Positions 47,701 to 51,981 of a DNA stretch of 64,000 nucleotides are shown in pieces. The stretch is from contig CM046869.1 in NCBI GenBank assembly GCA_025617745.1, positions 12,791,168 through 12,855,167 of the forward strand, given 5' to 3'. The position numbers were made by a program, and so were the translations under genes. Source of the stretch: Heliocidaris erythrogramma. Lineage: Eukaryota > Echinodermata > Echinoidea > Camarodonta > Echinometridae. Below the pieces are notes generated by a model. It was not told the origin of the DNA. It saw only the letters and a program-made list of their open reading frames with translations, and searched no databases. Position 1 is the first letter of the stretch, and each line of letters opens with the position of its first letter.

Positions 47701-49274
47701 ACAGTGGTCACAATCAATAGAATGGAGACAGAAGCACAAGTAGATAATTAGTATGATTTCACGGCAGCGCAGTTGATGTATTAGACTGACTCTTTTCTGA
47801 CTGTGATGCTATGTGCAAGGTGTTATGTATGAGTTAATAATACAAAGCTTCAAATACATCTGACTGTTAGCATTTAATGCTCTGATTTAGTATGTGTTTT
47901 TGATGACAGCTCAAAAGCTTTCTGAATTTACAAGTTCATCAGTATTGTATGTTCCATGTTCAAAAGATGAAATCTTGAAGAAAAAACTATGCAAAGGTCC
48001 TGAAAATGAGAGGACTTATGATGAATGGCAGGTTACCTCATTTTGTTTCTTTGGGAGACATGAAGTAGCTTGCTTTAACAACCTCAATGAATTCTTGATA
48101 ATTAATATGTCATCATCTCCTTTCTTTGTTAAGGGGAAATTAATTTGTTTGTAGAAAACCAAAAGTGGAAGTCATAGTTCAGTCTCTATGAATGTATTAT
48201 ATTTGAAGTAATCTGTTTGACTTGATCTTCAATATCCGCAGGGGTTGATCCAAAGCGTATGAAGACAAGCGCCCTGATGCGACGCAAACAAGCAGGGCTC
48301 CCTCTAGAGGACAATGAGTATGTACCCCTCATCAAGCGAGGTAACCGTCAGTGGGAGGGGCTTCCCCTCAGCATTCAACCAGAGCCGACGCCCCCTCCAA
48401 AGATCGAGACCCCGCCACCTCCTGCCCAGACGCGTAGCCGTAGCAGACTGGCCAAGGGTAAGAAGGTAGAGAATGAAGTAGCTCCTAAACCTACGACTAC
48501 TGCAGCTGTGACGACACAGAAGACCACATTAGCTCATCAGGCAACCTTTGATGCTAGGAATCATGCATTCCAGGTAAATACCAAAATAAAGACATTATAC
48601 ATGGACATCACCGGTTTAGATACACGTACATGTATATCACTGTTCATCTGTTGTTAGTTACTGTTTTTGAGTTGTTACAAATATTAAATGTTACCATTGA
48701 TATCAGTTAATCCTTTCCTGCACGAGGATGCGTGCTCAGTGGCCCCAATTCACGAAGGAGGTTTCATTTAAAGGATGGTCAAAACCATGGTTAGTAGGTG
48801 TACACAAGCATATCATTGTCTGCCCATTGGACACAAGAACACTTGTGGGGGTTTAAACCATGAGTGATACTGATGATAGTGATGCAATTTTCACAGCATG
48901 AAGTCCTTGATGATTAGAATTTTACAGATAATATATATCACCATTTAATATTGATGACTTTATATGATATTTCATGTAAACCCTCCTTCAGTATCATGCC
49001 TCCATCTTTTTTATATTTATATGTCTCATTGAATCCATTAAAATTTCAACATGTACAAGTAATTAACATGATTTGATTAGAGTGAAAAAATAAATAAAAT
49101 GCCTTATGCTACTAATTTCCCCCTGTTTTATCTCTCTGTATCCAGCAAAGTGCAACAGACTACGAGCAGCGCTTGAAAGAGATCGCCACAAAGCAAGAAG
49201 AACAGACCGTAGCCGAGAACAGATGGACGGGTAGCTGGCAGATTGCTGTCCAGAAAGTCAAAGATCTCTACTGA
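7489..49274 (+). CDS. CCDC180: Coiled-coil domain-containing protein 180, complete, 34 coding exons
   Basis: Exons: 7489-7560, 8343-8530, 9156-9244, 9911-10020, 11079-11145, 11444-11481, 11670-11804, 13668-13927, 15208-15327, 21905-22073, 22996-23118, 23703-23876, 24597-24712, 25310-25436, 26246-26461, 27741-27815, 31906-32153, 33021-33102, 35127-35401, 36117-36263, 37650-37826, 38884-39067, 39991-40149, 40856-41019, 41389-41444, 42321-42492, 42942-43019, 43310-43376, 44245-44389, 44956-45116, 46311-46448, 47459-47570, 48242-48573, 49146-49274. All junctions are GT/AG and keep phase, giving 1,634 residues; vertebrate CCDC180 is about 1,650-1,700. Family motifs VVPSG.IY.Q, REVRGL.DTI, DIHNVRAAELLLHQE and LYYRQKG.RPVTRP identify it. 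It is a long helical protein with DUF4455 and DUF4456 regions, of unclear molecular role but associated with cilia and sperm flagella. Two in-frame ATGs open exon 1 (7489, 7492). Exon 16 is the least certain. Confidence 0.9.
8862..8900. repeat. TC microsatellite interrupted by a C run
   Basis: TCTCTCTC, then a run of C, then (TC)n in the second CCDC180 intron. Confidence 0.9.
10155..10262. repeat. TC-rich microsatellite
   Basis: Imperfect CT/TCTCTG tracts in the intron after exon 4. The Leu/Ser-rich reading frames over it are repeat artefacts. Confidence 0.85.
10640..10960 (+). repeat. Dispersed repeat family R1, copy 1
   Basis: Shares with 14440-14815 (same strand) and 50555-50850 (opposite strand) an ordered set of blocks: AATATGACAAGAAA, CAGGCC(A/G)AACATTTGTG, AATTTCTT, CCAAAACCT(C/T)ACAG and ATCAACCTTTCC. 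Copies are strongly diverged. No coding capacity or terminal repeats seen. Confidence 0.6.
11079..15327 (+). CDS. CCDC180: CCDC180 exons 5-9 (residues 154-359)
   Basis: Start of the DUF4455 coiled-coil region. Exons 5-7 encode charged heptad-like helix (IEPKIAASGELLIKKLE, then LSELVSLWAEIEQQ). Exon 8, the second largest of these (260 nt), carries the conserved YAKKMEGIAYLMPPDVQRLI. Exon 9 ends with MERLEILGNL. Exon 6 is only 38 nt, so it is easily missed by gene predictors. Exon 9 is followed by the largest intron of the gene (6,577 bp). Confidence 0.9.
11805..13667 (+). other. CCDC180 intron 7, one fold-back element
   Basis: Apart from the fold-back at 12636-12797, this intron holds T runs at 13148-13169 and 13222-13230 and an AC-poor unique part. 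The reading frames here have no recognisable product. Confidence 0.5.
12636..12797. mobile_element. Fold-back MITE
   Basis: Outer ends AGAGTAAGCAAATAATTACC and its imperfect complement GGTGATTATTTGTTTGTATTATTCTCT (start and end) pair. The centre is a tight hairpin, with CCGAGGCGATCTG facing CAGATCGCCGAGG around 12706. No coding capacity. Confidence 0.65.
13965..14201. mobile_element. Fold-back MITE with CCGTATTCTGAAAAC ends
   Basis: Begins CCGTATTCTGAAAACTATG and ends AATTGTTTTCAGAATACGG, an inverted repeat of about 19 bp. Inner parts (AACTATGTTAATTGTCATAACAAA and its complement) also pair. It lies just after the exon 8 donor. Confidence 0.7.
14440..14815 (+). repeat. Dispersed repeat family R1, copy 2
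   Basis: The most complete of three copies; see 10640-10960 and 50555-50850. Block order and spacing are conserved, including CTGTGTGCAGTGCATATGAC near 14637. Confidence 0.6.
15580..15665 (+). repeat. Decayed tRNA-Lys-like SINE head
   Basis: GACTTTTAAATTC resembles a tRNA-Lys(TTT) anticodon arm, followed by a box-B-like GTTGGTTCAAATTC. The acceptor stem is not preserved, so this is a relic of a tRNA-derived SINE. Confidence 0.4.
16842..16910 (-). repeat. tRNA-derived segment inside repeat copy B
   Basis: Minus strand reads GGTCAAAGCACTTGCC (box A) and GGTTCGATCCCCGGTG (box B), flanked by an A run at 16830-16840. Same position in the element as 668-730. Confidence 0.5.
18679..18845. mobile_element. 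hAT-like MITE with G/C runs
   Basis: Ends CAGGGGCCGCTGAAC and GGTTCCGCGGTCCCTG form an imperfect inverted repeat. The interior holds a G run at 18720-18732 and a C run near 18806-18819. CTTCTC flanks both sides. Similar in build to 3826-3990. Confidence 0.55.
19543..19656. mobile_element. hAT-like MITE, CAAGGGGCG ends
   Basis: Starts CAAGGGGCG and ends CGCCCTTG. It interrupts an otherwise matching internal repeat of the 3.58-kb element (compare 19080-19150), which shows it is a later insertion. Confidence 0.55.
19880..19904. repeat. TC microsatellite
   Basis: (TC)n within one of the internal repeats of the 3.58-kb element; a related tract is at 20368-20382. Confidence 0.85.
21905..25436 (+). 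CDS. CCDC180: CCDC180 exons 10-14 (residues 360-596)
   Basis: Second half of the DUF4455 coiled-coil region. Exon 10 carries YEQVCKECLDMVENFQ. Exon 11 begins TELLDAGV. Exon 12 has the conserved Trp segment GAAHLWDVHE followed by a long charged helix. Exon 13 encodes DMEANLDILMDRLRQ and LHHIQER. Exon 14 encodes SYLHFYQDQELIVQGYP and ends with FFGVDRIHPL. Exon 14's donor (CTTG|GTAAGTTG) is the apparent founder of the downstream minisatellite. The intron after exon 10 holds no recognisable gene. Confidence 0.9.
22074..22995 (+). other. CCDC180 intron 10, nothing recognised
   Basis: A possible old dispersed repeat at 22240-22450 reads like the degenerate 3' part of a SINE, but I could not pair it with another copy in the window. 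Small reading frames (22767-23027, for example) run into the real exon 11 out of its frame. Confidence 0.35.
23200..23640. repeat. GAT-rich simple sequence
   Basis: Imperfect ATGATG/GATGAT tract in CCDC180 intron 11. Confidence 0.75.
24305..24532 (+). pseudogene. Decayed duplicate of CCDC180 exon 13, split by a MITE
   Basis: 24305-24377 aligns with the middle of exon 13 (for example ATGGACAAACTGAAACAAGA against ATGGACAGACTGAGACAAGA, and GGCAAAGCACATCA in both). 24516-24532 continues the match (GATGCTTC...ATTCAAG-like). Between them sits the MITE at 24378-24515. One base is lost before ATGGAC, which breaks the frame. This is an intronic exon duplication that has decayed. Confidence 0.75.
24378..24515 (+). 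mobile_element. MITE family M (GGGGAGCGTTTCATCAAG ends)
   Basis: Arms of about 45 bases pair almost perfectly (GTCAGTGATTTTTACCGACA and its complement). The loop holds the family core CCAATCAGATGCAAGGATTT. At least seven further relatives lie at 34773, 35440, 41624, 43888, 44027, 51326 and 60050. Confidence 0.85.
25447..25556 (-). mobile_element. 3' half of a tRNA-derived SINE
   Basis: Minus-strand SINE tail: GGCTAAAGCCGGGGTAATA and the TATATAGCGC block match the 3' parts of the copies at 30140-30350 and 51020-51180. It is inserted between the exon 14 donor and the minisatellite derived from that donor. Confidence 0.7.
25559..25796 (+). repeat. 34-bp minisatellite, seven units, each with a consensus 5' splice site
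   Basis: Seven 34-base units start at 25559, 25593, 25627, 25661, 25695, 25729 and 25763. Units 2-7 alternate between a CCATGTAAGTT and a CCTGGTAAGTT form, giving a 68-bp higher-order period. Every unit contains GTAAGTTGTA. The unit (AGATAAACCCCCTGGTAAGT) closely resembles the exon 14 donor junction (GGATACACCCCTTGGTAAGT at 25423-25442). It is a direct head-to-tail array without spacers, so it is not CRISPR-like. Confidence 0.9.
26246..32153 (+). CDS. CCDC180: CCDC180 exons 15-17 (residues 597-775), low-complexity linker
   Basis: The linker between the two conserved helical regions is variable in length in the family. Exon 15 is Ser/Ala/Gly-rich, with SRASSKAGSQAGSQAGS built from a GCAGGCAGCCAA DNA repeat (26360-26430). 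Exon 16 (27741-27815) is 25 codons in frame with good splice sites (TGTCTAG, AGG|GTGAGT). It is basic and Ser-rich and supported only by phase and composition. Exon 17 begins VSSSQSHGSSSS and ends LVNVTIPQETLNDLRKT, where family similarity resumes. Two LINE fragments and SINEs lie in the introns. Confidence 0.75.
26931..27662 (+). mobile_element. 5'-truncated non-LTR retrotransposon with RNase H end, 14-bp target duplication
   Basis: TGCTTGTGTCTAAT occurs at 26931-26944 and again at 27649-27662, flanking a 704-bp insert. The insert starts inside an RNase H domain (VFCWVPGHVGIAGNERADA). It continues with the I/Jockey-type C terminus, including the CAGCHVPLTVKHLLLEC zinc-knuckle-like stretch in the frame 27087-27453, and ends in a TCAC tail. 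A frameshift lies near 27075-27085. Reverse transcriptase and endonuclease are missing through 5' truncation, and the copy is dead. Confidence 0.85.
28130..29893 (-). mobile_element. 5'-truncated CR1/L2/Jockey-type LINE, RT frame intact
   Basis: Minus-strand element whose 3' end has an AAG microsatellite tail (28132-28147). The reverse transcriptase frame runs 29852-28233 without a break. Motifs in order: NITPIFKKGDKADPSNYRSI, QHGFRKNHSC, VMDFQKAFDKVP (catalytic Asp181), SGVPQGTVTGPL and LFADD (269-270). The C-terminal part LDYCSTVWDPH and IQNRAARFVTG is typical of this group. In-frame similarity extends only to about 29890, so the endonuclease and ORF1 are absent. It sits antisense inside CCDC180 intron 16. 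Confidence 0.9.
28233..29852 (-). CDS. Reverse transcriptase of the truncated LINE
   Basis: 539 codons from the first ATG, but that ATG is internal to the original ORF2. The open frame continues upstream a few codons to the truncation point. All catalytic Asp residues are present (D181 region and FADD at 267-270). Because the 5' part with its promoter and endonuclease is gone, autonomous movement is not expected. The absence of stops over 1.6 kb suggests a fairly recent insertion. It is a transposon fragment, not a host gene. Confidence 0.85.
   Translation of the reverse strand: MLNRQYQEQFTKERIQDVPRPQESGIAHMPDIEINVAGVIKLLKDLNPHKATGPDEISPWVLWQTAEEVAPALTSIFQLSLSTGEIPEDWRRANITPIFKKGDKADPSNYRSINLTSVCSKVMEHIIHTNIMFHLDSHGILNEHQHGFRKNHSCESQLISAIHDIAEKVDHKKQIDLIVMDFQKAFDKVPHQRLLSKLLSYGISGKTHKWITEFLTNRKQRVVVEGEQSEWVTVESGVPQGTVTGPLYFIIFINDLPNGLKSTCRLFADDCIIYDQVSNMVDAQKVQTDLDRLAEWQARWQMDFNTKKCHVLHITHSRNPVKYQYTLNNSPLPESKSHTYLGVDISNDLTWNVHVDKICAKANRSLGFIRRNLFDCAQKIKDMAYKTLVRPTLDYCSTVWDPHTQILINRIEAIQNRAARFVTGDYSKYSSVTAMKQKLDWEMLQTRRKVNRVTTFREALAGRLSIPVRKVLRPVRRSLRKSSSSSFIPIFANKNCYKYSFVPRTIPDWNSLTTATIEINTTETFKRTVLQILTKQNKN
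30140..30350 (+). mobile_element. SINE 3' part with TATTATT tail
   Basis: GGCAAGACATTAATCTACAT, the CACCCAGGTG...AAATGGGTAC block and GAGCGCTATATAAAT match other copies at 51020-51180 and 60772-61080. It ends in a TAT/ATT repeat at 30329-30346. Confidence 0.7.
30380..30550 (+). repeat. Dispersed repeat family R2, copy 1
   Basis: CAGTGAAACCTGT...TAAAGACCG...GTGGTCTTTAT...GGTGGTCGCTAAAGCAGGTTT. Related copies lie at 50342-50535 and 56135-56325. Motifs GGTCTTTAT and ACAGGT alternate, so the unit itself is internally repetitive. Confidence 0.7.
30755..31580 (+). mobile_element. 3' end of a retroelement, interrupted by a TIR element
   Basis: A 76-codon frame (30755-30985) ends TRSGRIVKNPIRLVL, a C terminus typical of retroelement polyproteins. 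It is followed by a TA repeat. After the insertion at 31031-31365 comes a 3' region with CATACCCCGAGAGGGGGTCG and a TTATC tandem tail at 31558-31576. Only the last part of the element is present, and its class is unsure. Confidence 0.45.
31031..31365. mobile_element. 335-bp element with about 85-bp near-perfect terminal inverted repeats
   Basis: Both ends start ATTTCAATATGGCACGAAAA and pair over about 85 bases (through CACTCATCAGGTTATCACGC and GCAGGTATAT). The only clear differences are two extra A in the right arm and one base near the inner edge. About 165 bp of unique sequence separates the arms. It is inserted in a TA repeat. Low divergence between arms suggests a young insertion. No coding capacity. 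Confidence 0.85.
32172..32490 (-). mobile_element. Full-length or near full-length tRNA-derived SINE
   Basis: On the minus strand it reads box B (GGGATTCGAA complement region near 32456), then the GGCAAGACGTTAATCTACAT block, CACCCCGGTG..AAATGGGTAC, and a tail with GCGCTTAGAGACATC and TATATAAAAGC. It directly follows the exon 17 donor. Confidence 0.65.
33021..40149 (+). CDS. CCDC180: CCDC180 exons 18-23 (residues 776-1117), most conserved core
   Basis: Exon 18 encodes FLEHLEEWM. Exon 19 is the largest of this block and the best diagnostic exon, with HLHEPRSKRTELDIHNVRAA and ELLLHQE. Exon 20 encodes VIRASLRQFRTYLDDTLQML. Exon 21 has LFSRGGNFSPAEVEAYKKKL. Exon 22 has DLTFIEKLSRWL and QVKIKGEVAESNSQ. 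Exon 23 has RARYLNCAKHL. All have close counterparts in vertebrate CCDC180. Exon 22's acceptor region is tandemly duplicated just upstream. The helices look like continuous coiled coil, with no membrane segment or signal peptide. Confidence 0.92.
33232..34399. mobile_element. 1.17-kb repeat with TATGCCTCCGC ends and internal modules
   Basis: Begins TATGCCTCCGCCC and ends GCGGAGGCATA. Inside, a module containing CAAACTTGGTACTAGTATGT and AACTGATTAGATTTTGGG recurs three times (33311-33470, 33478-33595, 34060-34210). A TCCG tandem lies at 33280-33300. The middle part, 33600-34055, is A-rich and differs, and may be a later insertion. Repeats beginning like this are widespread in marine invertebrates; I give no family name. 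Confidence 0.6.
34773..34922 (+). mobile_element. MITE family M, subtype GGGCCCTGTTTCATAAAAC
   Basis: Ends GGGCCCTGTTTCATAAAAC and GTTTTATGAAACCGGGCCCT. The core CCAATCAGATGCAAGGATTT is shared with 24378-24515. The inner arms are less well paired. Confidence 0.75.
35000..35080. repeat. TAG microsatellite
   Basis: Runs of (TAG)n broken by short unrelated stretches, just before exon 19. Confidence 0.9.
35440..35587 (-). mobile_element. MITE family M, subtype GAGCCCTGTTTCATAAAAC
   Basis: Same subtype as 34773-34922 but with the core on the minus strand (AAATCCTTGCATCTGATTGG). The arms TTGTTATCAATAACAAG and TTGTTATTGATAACAAG are themselves near-palindromes. Confidence 0.8.
36398..36805. mobile_element. 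piggyBac-type MITE, TTAT flanks
   Basis: Terminal inverted repeat CCCTTTCAAGACA ... TGTCTTGAAAGGG, flanked by TTAT on both sides (36394-36397, 36806-36809). Similar to the TTAA-flanked elements in this window, with one base changed in the target. No coding capacity. Confidence 0.65.
36938..37229. mobile_element. MITE family H (GGTTTAACTTAAACCATGG ends)
   Basis: Left arm GGTTTAACTTAAACCATGGT...GTGGTTTAACTATGGGTAGCC pairs with its complement at the right, over about 55 bases. Each arm holds the palindromic CCATGG. Relatives at 55785-56006 and 57570-57823. Confidence 0.75.
38053..38294. mobile_element. piggyBac-type MITE with TTAA target duplication
   Basis: TTAA at 38049-38052 and 38295-38298. 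Inverted ends CCCCTTCCATGCC and GGCATGGTAGGGG. The 242-bp interior is noncoding. Confidence 0.75.
38553..38926 (+). repeat. Tandem duplication of the exon 22 acceptor region
   Basis: Copy 1 (38553-38742) and copy 2 (38743-38926) are nearly identical apart from a few substitutions and a six-base difference in the TC microsatellite. Each carries 141-147 bases of intron, the TC-rich polypyrimidine tract, CTTCCAG and the first 43 bases of exon 22. Copy 1 is therefore a decoy acceptor with a truncated exon (38700-38742). Copy 2 joins the complete exon. Confidence 0.9.
39090..39432 (+). repeat. Invertebrate dispersed repeat, ACCCCCGCC...GGCGGGGGT ends
   Basis: Starts TACCCCCGCCAAACGAAG and ends GGGCGGGGGTATTAA. 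An early G(T)CGG tandem (39141-39180) is followed by CGAACTACT and TTTGACCGAAAGTCATGAAA, the latter partly repeated at 39360-39400. Same general build as 33232-34399. Noncoding. Confidence 0.6.
40150..40855 (+). other. CCDC180 intron 23, nothing recognised
   Basis: T-rich unique-looking sequence. I see no repeat arms, tRNA-like boxes or coding potential. Confidence 0.4.
40856..43019 (+). CDS. CCDC180: CCDC180 exons 24-27 (residues 1118-1273), second variable linker
   Basis: Gln/Ser/Thr/Lys-rich sequence joining the core to the DUF4456 region. Exon 24 carries SSEQQQQGTVSQQ and ends AAVSVIKNIL. Exon 25 is 56 nt and basic. Exon 26 has RPPAKLMDKDRAK and ends DHNPRRSAS. Exon 27 encodes NGLKFDPKYYVFGEKPEKE, where family similarity resumes. 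Splice sites are all canonical and phases fit (2,1,2,2). Probably disordered. Confidence 0.85.
41624..41757 (-). mobile_element. MITE family M
   Basis: GGAGCGTTTCATCAAGTGT and its complement at the right end flank the minus-strand core (AAATCCTTGCATCTGATTGG). Slightly shortened arms. Confidence 0.8.
43310..47570 (+). CDS. CCDC180: CCDC180 exons 28-32 (residues 1274-1481), DUF4456 region
   Basis: Exon 28 encodes HFLAVVKRTLQDALDGLL. Exon 29 starts LYYRQKGSRPVTRPQ, a strong family signature, and continues IFEQCADVIVAKLQSYY. Exon 30 has EFREQLERLEIEVAKVPSL and GQWEKAR. Exon 31 has HKILLRPTLGHPHNRNEL followed by EEERRKEY. Exon 32 ends LLLLLDSELTVDDVITG. Two decayed copies of the exon 30 3' part lie in the next intron. 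Predicted all-helical. Confidence 0.92.
43888..44025 (+). mobile_element. MITE family M, first of a back-to-back pair
   Basis: Starts GGGGAGCGTTTCATCAAGCG and ends CGCTCCCC. Core on the plus strand. One base (A at 44026) separates it from the next member, which has the opposite core orientation. Confidence 0.85.
44027..44165 (-). mobile_element. MITE family M, second of a back-to-back pair
   Basis: Starts GGGGAGCGTTTCATGAAAGG and ends GAAACGCCCCCC. The inner arms (TTGTCCGATATTTTATCCGA) differ from the first copy, so it is a distinct subfamily, not a simple duplication. Confidence 0.8.
44687..44722. repeat. TC microsatellite
   Basis: Uninterrupted (TC)n of about 36 bases in CCDC180 intron 29. 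Confidence 0.95.
45155..45272 (+). pseudogene. Decayed copy of CCDC180 exon 30 3' part (first)
   Basis: Aligns with 45033-45150 at a 122-base offset: AGTTCACA, GAAACT, CAGTG.GAGAAAGC and GTCTG.GT.TGAACAC are shared. In the exon frame a CAA-to-TAA change gives a stop after LTK, and the donor has changed from GT to AT. Confidence 0.8.
45277..46045. mobile_element. piggyBac-type MITE with TTAA target duplication, G/C-run ends
   Basis: TTAA at 45273-45276 and 46046-46049. Ends CCCTATTCCTACTGGGGG and CCAGTTGGAATAGGG. Next to the ends, GGTCAATTTGACC palindromes sit between G and C runs on both sides. No coding capacity. It lies between the two decayed exon 30 copies. Confidence 0.8.
46051..46155 (+). 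pseudogene. Decayed copy of CCDC180 exon 30 3' part (second)
   Basis: Matches the exon at GTGATGAAGCAAGGTGG, CAGTGGGAG and AGTCTGTGTATGAA. In the exon frame it meets TGA after eight codons. The donor GT is still present (GGGTTAGT). Confidence 0.8.
46924..47060. mobile_element. Fold-back hairpin, 137 bp
   Basis: Outer ends ACTATTAGTACATGGTTG and CAACCATGTATTAATAGT pair. Inner blocks TGCGATC, AACACA and AGGTTTTTAT pair with their complements. Preceded at 46560-46740 by sequence with repeated TACTAA(C/T)GCACGG. Confidence 0.75.
48242..49274 (+). CDS. CCDC180: CCDC180 exons 33-34 (residues 1482-1634) and stop
   Basis: Exon 33 encodes basic RVDPKRMKTSALMRRKQAG, then a Pro-rich stretch (PEPTPPPKIETPPPPAQTR) and a Lys/Thr-rich stretch. 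Exon 34 ends WTGSWQIAVQKVKDLY and TGA at 49272-49274. A C-terminal Trp-rich tail with an ILxL-like end is consistent with the family. The intron between them (48574-49145) holds a decayed piece of MITE family H near 48740-48860. Confidence 0.88.
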
Positions 49275-50341
49275 AACACTCCTCCTGCTACTACTTCTTT
49301 GCGAGAATCACCAGCTGCAAGAACTCTGAAACTTTTCATGGAAGCAGTCCAGTGCCATATAAACAAGTGAAAGCGTAAGAGATGATGTACAAGGGAACCT
49401 TATTATAAAGAAACACCGGTACGACAAACTCTCGTCTTATGGAGGTGCATTCAACCTGTTTAATACGTTGAAGTCTATGGTAAATGTGTGTTATACCGAA
49501 ATCAAATTGTTCAGGTTAATCACAGATTTTTATCCAAGAGGCCTAGATGTGACACATGTACATCACATTATACATGTATGTCCAGTGACATCAGCATAGT
49601 TGGGTCAAGGAAGAAAATAGTAACAAGTTTGTGTTTCAACATGAATATTTACGTTCACCCACGGGATATATGACTTTAATATGAGAAAGTGGGAATATTG
49701 AATTATGGGGAATAAAATATCAAAATACGAAGGGAATATCAAAATTGTTAATGCATTTTCAAATTAAAAACGGTGTGTTTTTTTAGCTTATAAATTGAAT
49801 CATCAACTTCCGAAGTGGGTGTGTGATTGCATAAACTGCTATTGAAAAGTTGTCTCTGTTGAGTCAAATTTATCACCTTGTTACCTTGTTCTTTATGTAC
49901 ATAGCTAAAAATTAATTTCCTGTCCAAAGTTGACATTATGAATGATGTACATATGTATATATTTGAGAAGAATTTCTATTTATAAGGATCCATGTATTTT
50001 CGTTGTGGTATGCAAATTCAATCCAATCTGCATTATTGGTCAAATTTATTCCACTTTATATCCGTCCATAGCATTGCAGTGTGTAAATATCTTGAAATCG
50101 TCTACTCCTCATCAATAGTGCCTGAATTATTTATATGCATATTGATCCATTACTTTGATAATTTTGCATCTCTTCAGTTTTCTCTGTGCTAGATACATTA
50201 GAAGTTGTGTTTTTATGTTTCACTCATAAGATAGGCAGATGATGTGAAGATGTCATTAAAGATAAGGTGGAGCAGCTGGTCAAGTGATTACATTTTGAAA
50301 GAAATTGTCTGGAAGCAATTTGGAAGAGGTTGATTATCTAG
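49275..50341 (+). other. CCDC180 3' untranslated region and beyond
   Basis: AT-rich and noncoding. A fragment at 49396-49500 (CTTATTATAAAG, ACAAACTCTCG) matches the family seen at 51500-51670. The poly(A) signal at 49711 would give a 3' UTR of about 460 bases. Confidence 0.5.
49711..49716 (+). terminator. Candidate poly(A) signal for CCDC180 (proximal)
   Basis: AATAAA 437 bases after the stop codon, in an AT-rich stretch free of transposons. Confidence 0.45.
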
Positions 50342-50535
50342 TACAGTGAAACCTGTCTATAAAGACCACTCGAGGGAGACAAGAAAAGCGGTCTTTATAA
50401 GCAGGTGGTCTTTACGGACAGGTTCCTTTATTACACATTTCAAAGAGAAACATTGTTCAAGGGAATAAAAAATTGTAGTCTTTATAGACAGGTGGTCTTT
50501 CTATACAGGTGGTCGCTAAAGCAGGTTTGACTGTA
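50342..50535 (+). repeat. Dispersed repeat family R2, copy 2
   Basis: ACAGTGAAACCTGTCTATAA at the start and GGTGGTCGCTAAAGCAGGTT at the end; see 30380-30550 and 56135-56325. Confidence 0.75.
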
Positions 50536-50554
50536 CATACAAATTGTTGTTTAC

Positions 50555-50850
50555 TGTGAGGTTTGGGAATCCTCAAGATAATAAGAAATTGACTCAATCT
50601 TGCTGAAAGTCATATGCACCGCACACAGAAATGTGCATATGGGACTGAACACACACATGTGGAATGAAAGTTAGGTCCAAACATTTCTTTCAGCCGTTTC
50701 TTGTCATATTCGAATATGGGGGCATTTCAATAGCAGTCCTTTTCAGGGCACATTTATTTTATAAAATATCCTTCCAAGCTAACATAGAACGAATAAGATA
50801 GCTCACAAATTATTTTTCACCTTTGCCAGAACTCAACCTTATCTTCAAGT
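50555..50850 (-). repeat. Dispersed repeat family R1, copy 3
   Basis: Inverted relative to 14440-14815. GAAATTGACTCAATCTTGCT, GTCATATGCAC, CCAAACATTT and TTTCTTGTCATATT are complements of blocks there. Confidence 0.65.
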
Positions 50851-51019
50851 CTTTTTGAATGTCATCAGGCTCTGCTCTTTCCCAAGAAATCTTAGTAAAA
50901 AAAGATTATGCGATCATAATTTCATGATTCTTATATTGCACAAAATTCTGAAGAATTCCATTCAAAAATTCAAATATCAGGAGGAGCTCATGAAATGAAA
51001 TTCTTCTTATACAACCAGC

Positions 51020-51180
51020 TTAACCCGTTGGCAAGACGTTAACCCTTTGGCAAGACATTAATCTACATTTTGCCACTCTCCACCCAGGTGAGGTAAATGG
51101 GTAACCGGTAAGAAGGAATTCCTTGAATGCTTGAGCACCACGGTAGCTCGGCTAAAGCCGGGGTAATAGTATGATTGCAG
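51020..51180 (+). mobile_element. SINE 3' part, with a short internal duplication
   Basis: The GGCAAGACGTTAACCCTTTGGCAAGACATTA region shows the start block twice. Then CACCCAGGTGAGGTAAATGG and GCTAAAGCCGGGGTAATA follow as in 60772-61080. Confidence 0.7.
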
Positions 51181-51325
51181 GACCCTCAGGAAGAACAGTA
51201 TATAATACTGATGAGCCTGTCCTGGCTAAACAAGACATATTATTATTGTTGTTGTTGTCGTTGTTTATGATTATTATTATTATTGAATTATCTCATTCCA
51301 ATAGGCTTAATACAGGGATGACCTT

Positions 51326-51461
51326 GGGAGCGTTTCATCAAGCGTGTTGTCAGTGATTTTTACCAACAAATTTGTTCTCAGCCAATCAGATGCAAGGATT
51401 TCAGTAGCTTAAAACAGTTGTCAGTAAAAGTCACTGACAAAACGCTTGATGAAACGCTCCC
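51326..51461 (+). mobile_element. MITE family M
   Basis: GGGAGCGTTTCATCAAGCG and its complement at the right end. Core CCAATCAGATGCAAGGATTT on the plus strand. Confidence 0.85.
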
Positions 51462-51499
51462 GTGGTTCAAAAAGGCAATGGTTTACCGTCCATACACAG

Positions 51500-51675
51500 T
51501 GGGACCTTGTTATAAAGAACACCGTTATAACAAACTCTCCTTACAACAAGGTACTGTTGTGGGTCCCACTTCTTTATATTCTATCGTTTTCTAGACCTTA
51601 TATAACAAGGTTTTGATATAAAGAGGTAATTTCACTGGTCCCAAGGAGTTTGTTATAACGAAGTTCCACTGCACA
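51500..51675 (+). repeat. Imperfect inverted repeat (TTATAAAGA / TTATAACGAAG family)
   Basis: CAGTGGGACCTTGTTATAAA at the left and TTTGTTATAACGAAGTTCCACTG at the right end (start and end complementary). Diverged relatives at 49396-49500 and 54880-55000. Confidence 0.6.
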
Positions 51676-51843
51676 CATAGGTAGCTTCACTATCATCAAA
51701 TATCATTCGTTTCATTTAAGTGTAGTAAGAAGACTGTATTAATATATATATATATATCCAATACATTTAAGGAAATATTTGACCCCACACACTGTAAATA
51801 TATACAGGAATCTGGTTACATTATGTAAAATGTGTATATTGCT

Positions 51844-51849
51844 AATAAA
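51844..51849 (+). terminator. Candidate distal poly(A) signal for CCDC180
   Basis: AATAAA in an AT-rich context. Using it would place SINE, MITE and R1/R2 repeats in a 2.6-kb 3' UTR, so the proximal site is favoured. Confidence 0.25.
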
Positions 51850-51975
51850 CCATCCTGAAACATATATTTTGTTTGAAATGTGTTTGAGTATTTGAGTTAT
51901 TTACACTTCAGCTTTCAATTGCCAAGAATAAATTACAACGATCAAACATTTTGAAGTTGCATAGTTTACAATTCT

Positions 51976-51981
51976 TTTATT
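51976..51981 (-). terminator. Candidate distal poly(A) signal for the C3-like gene
   Basis: AATAAA on the minus strand, about 2.7 kb after the stop codon and only 130 bases from the distal plus-strand signal at 51844. Confidence 0.25.
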
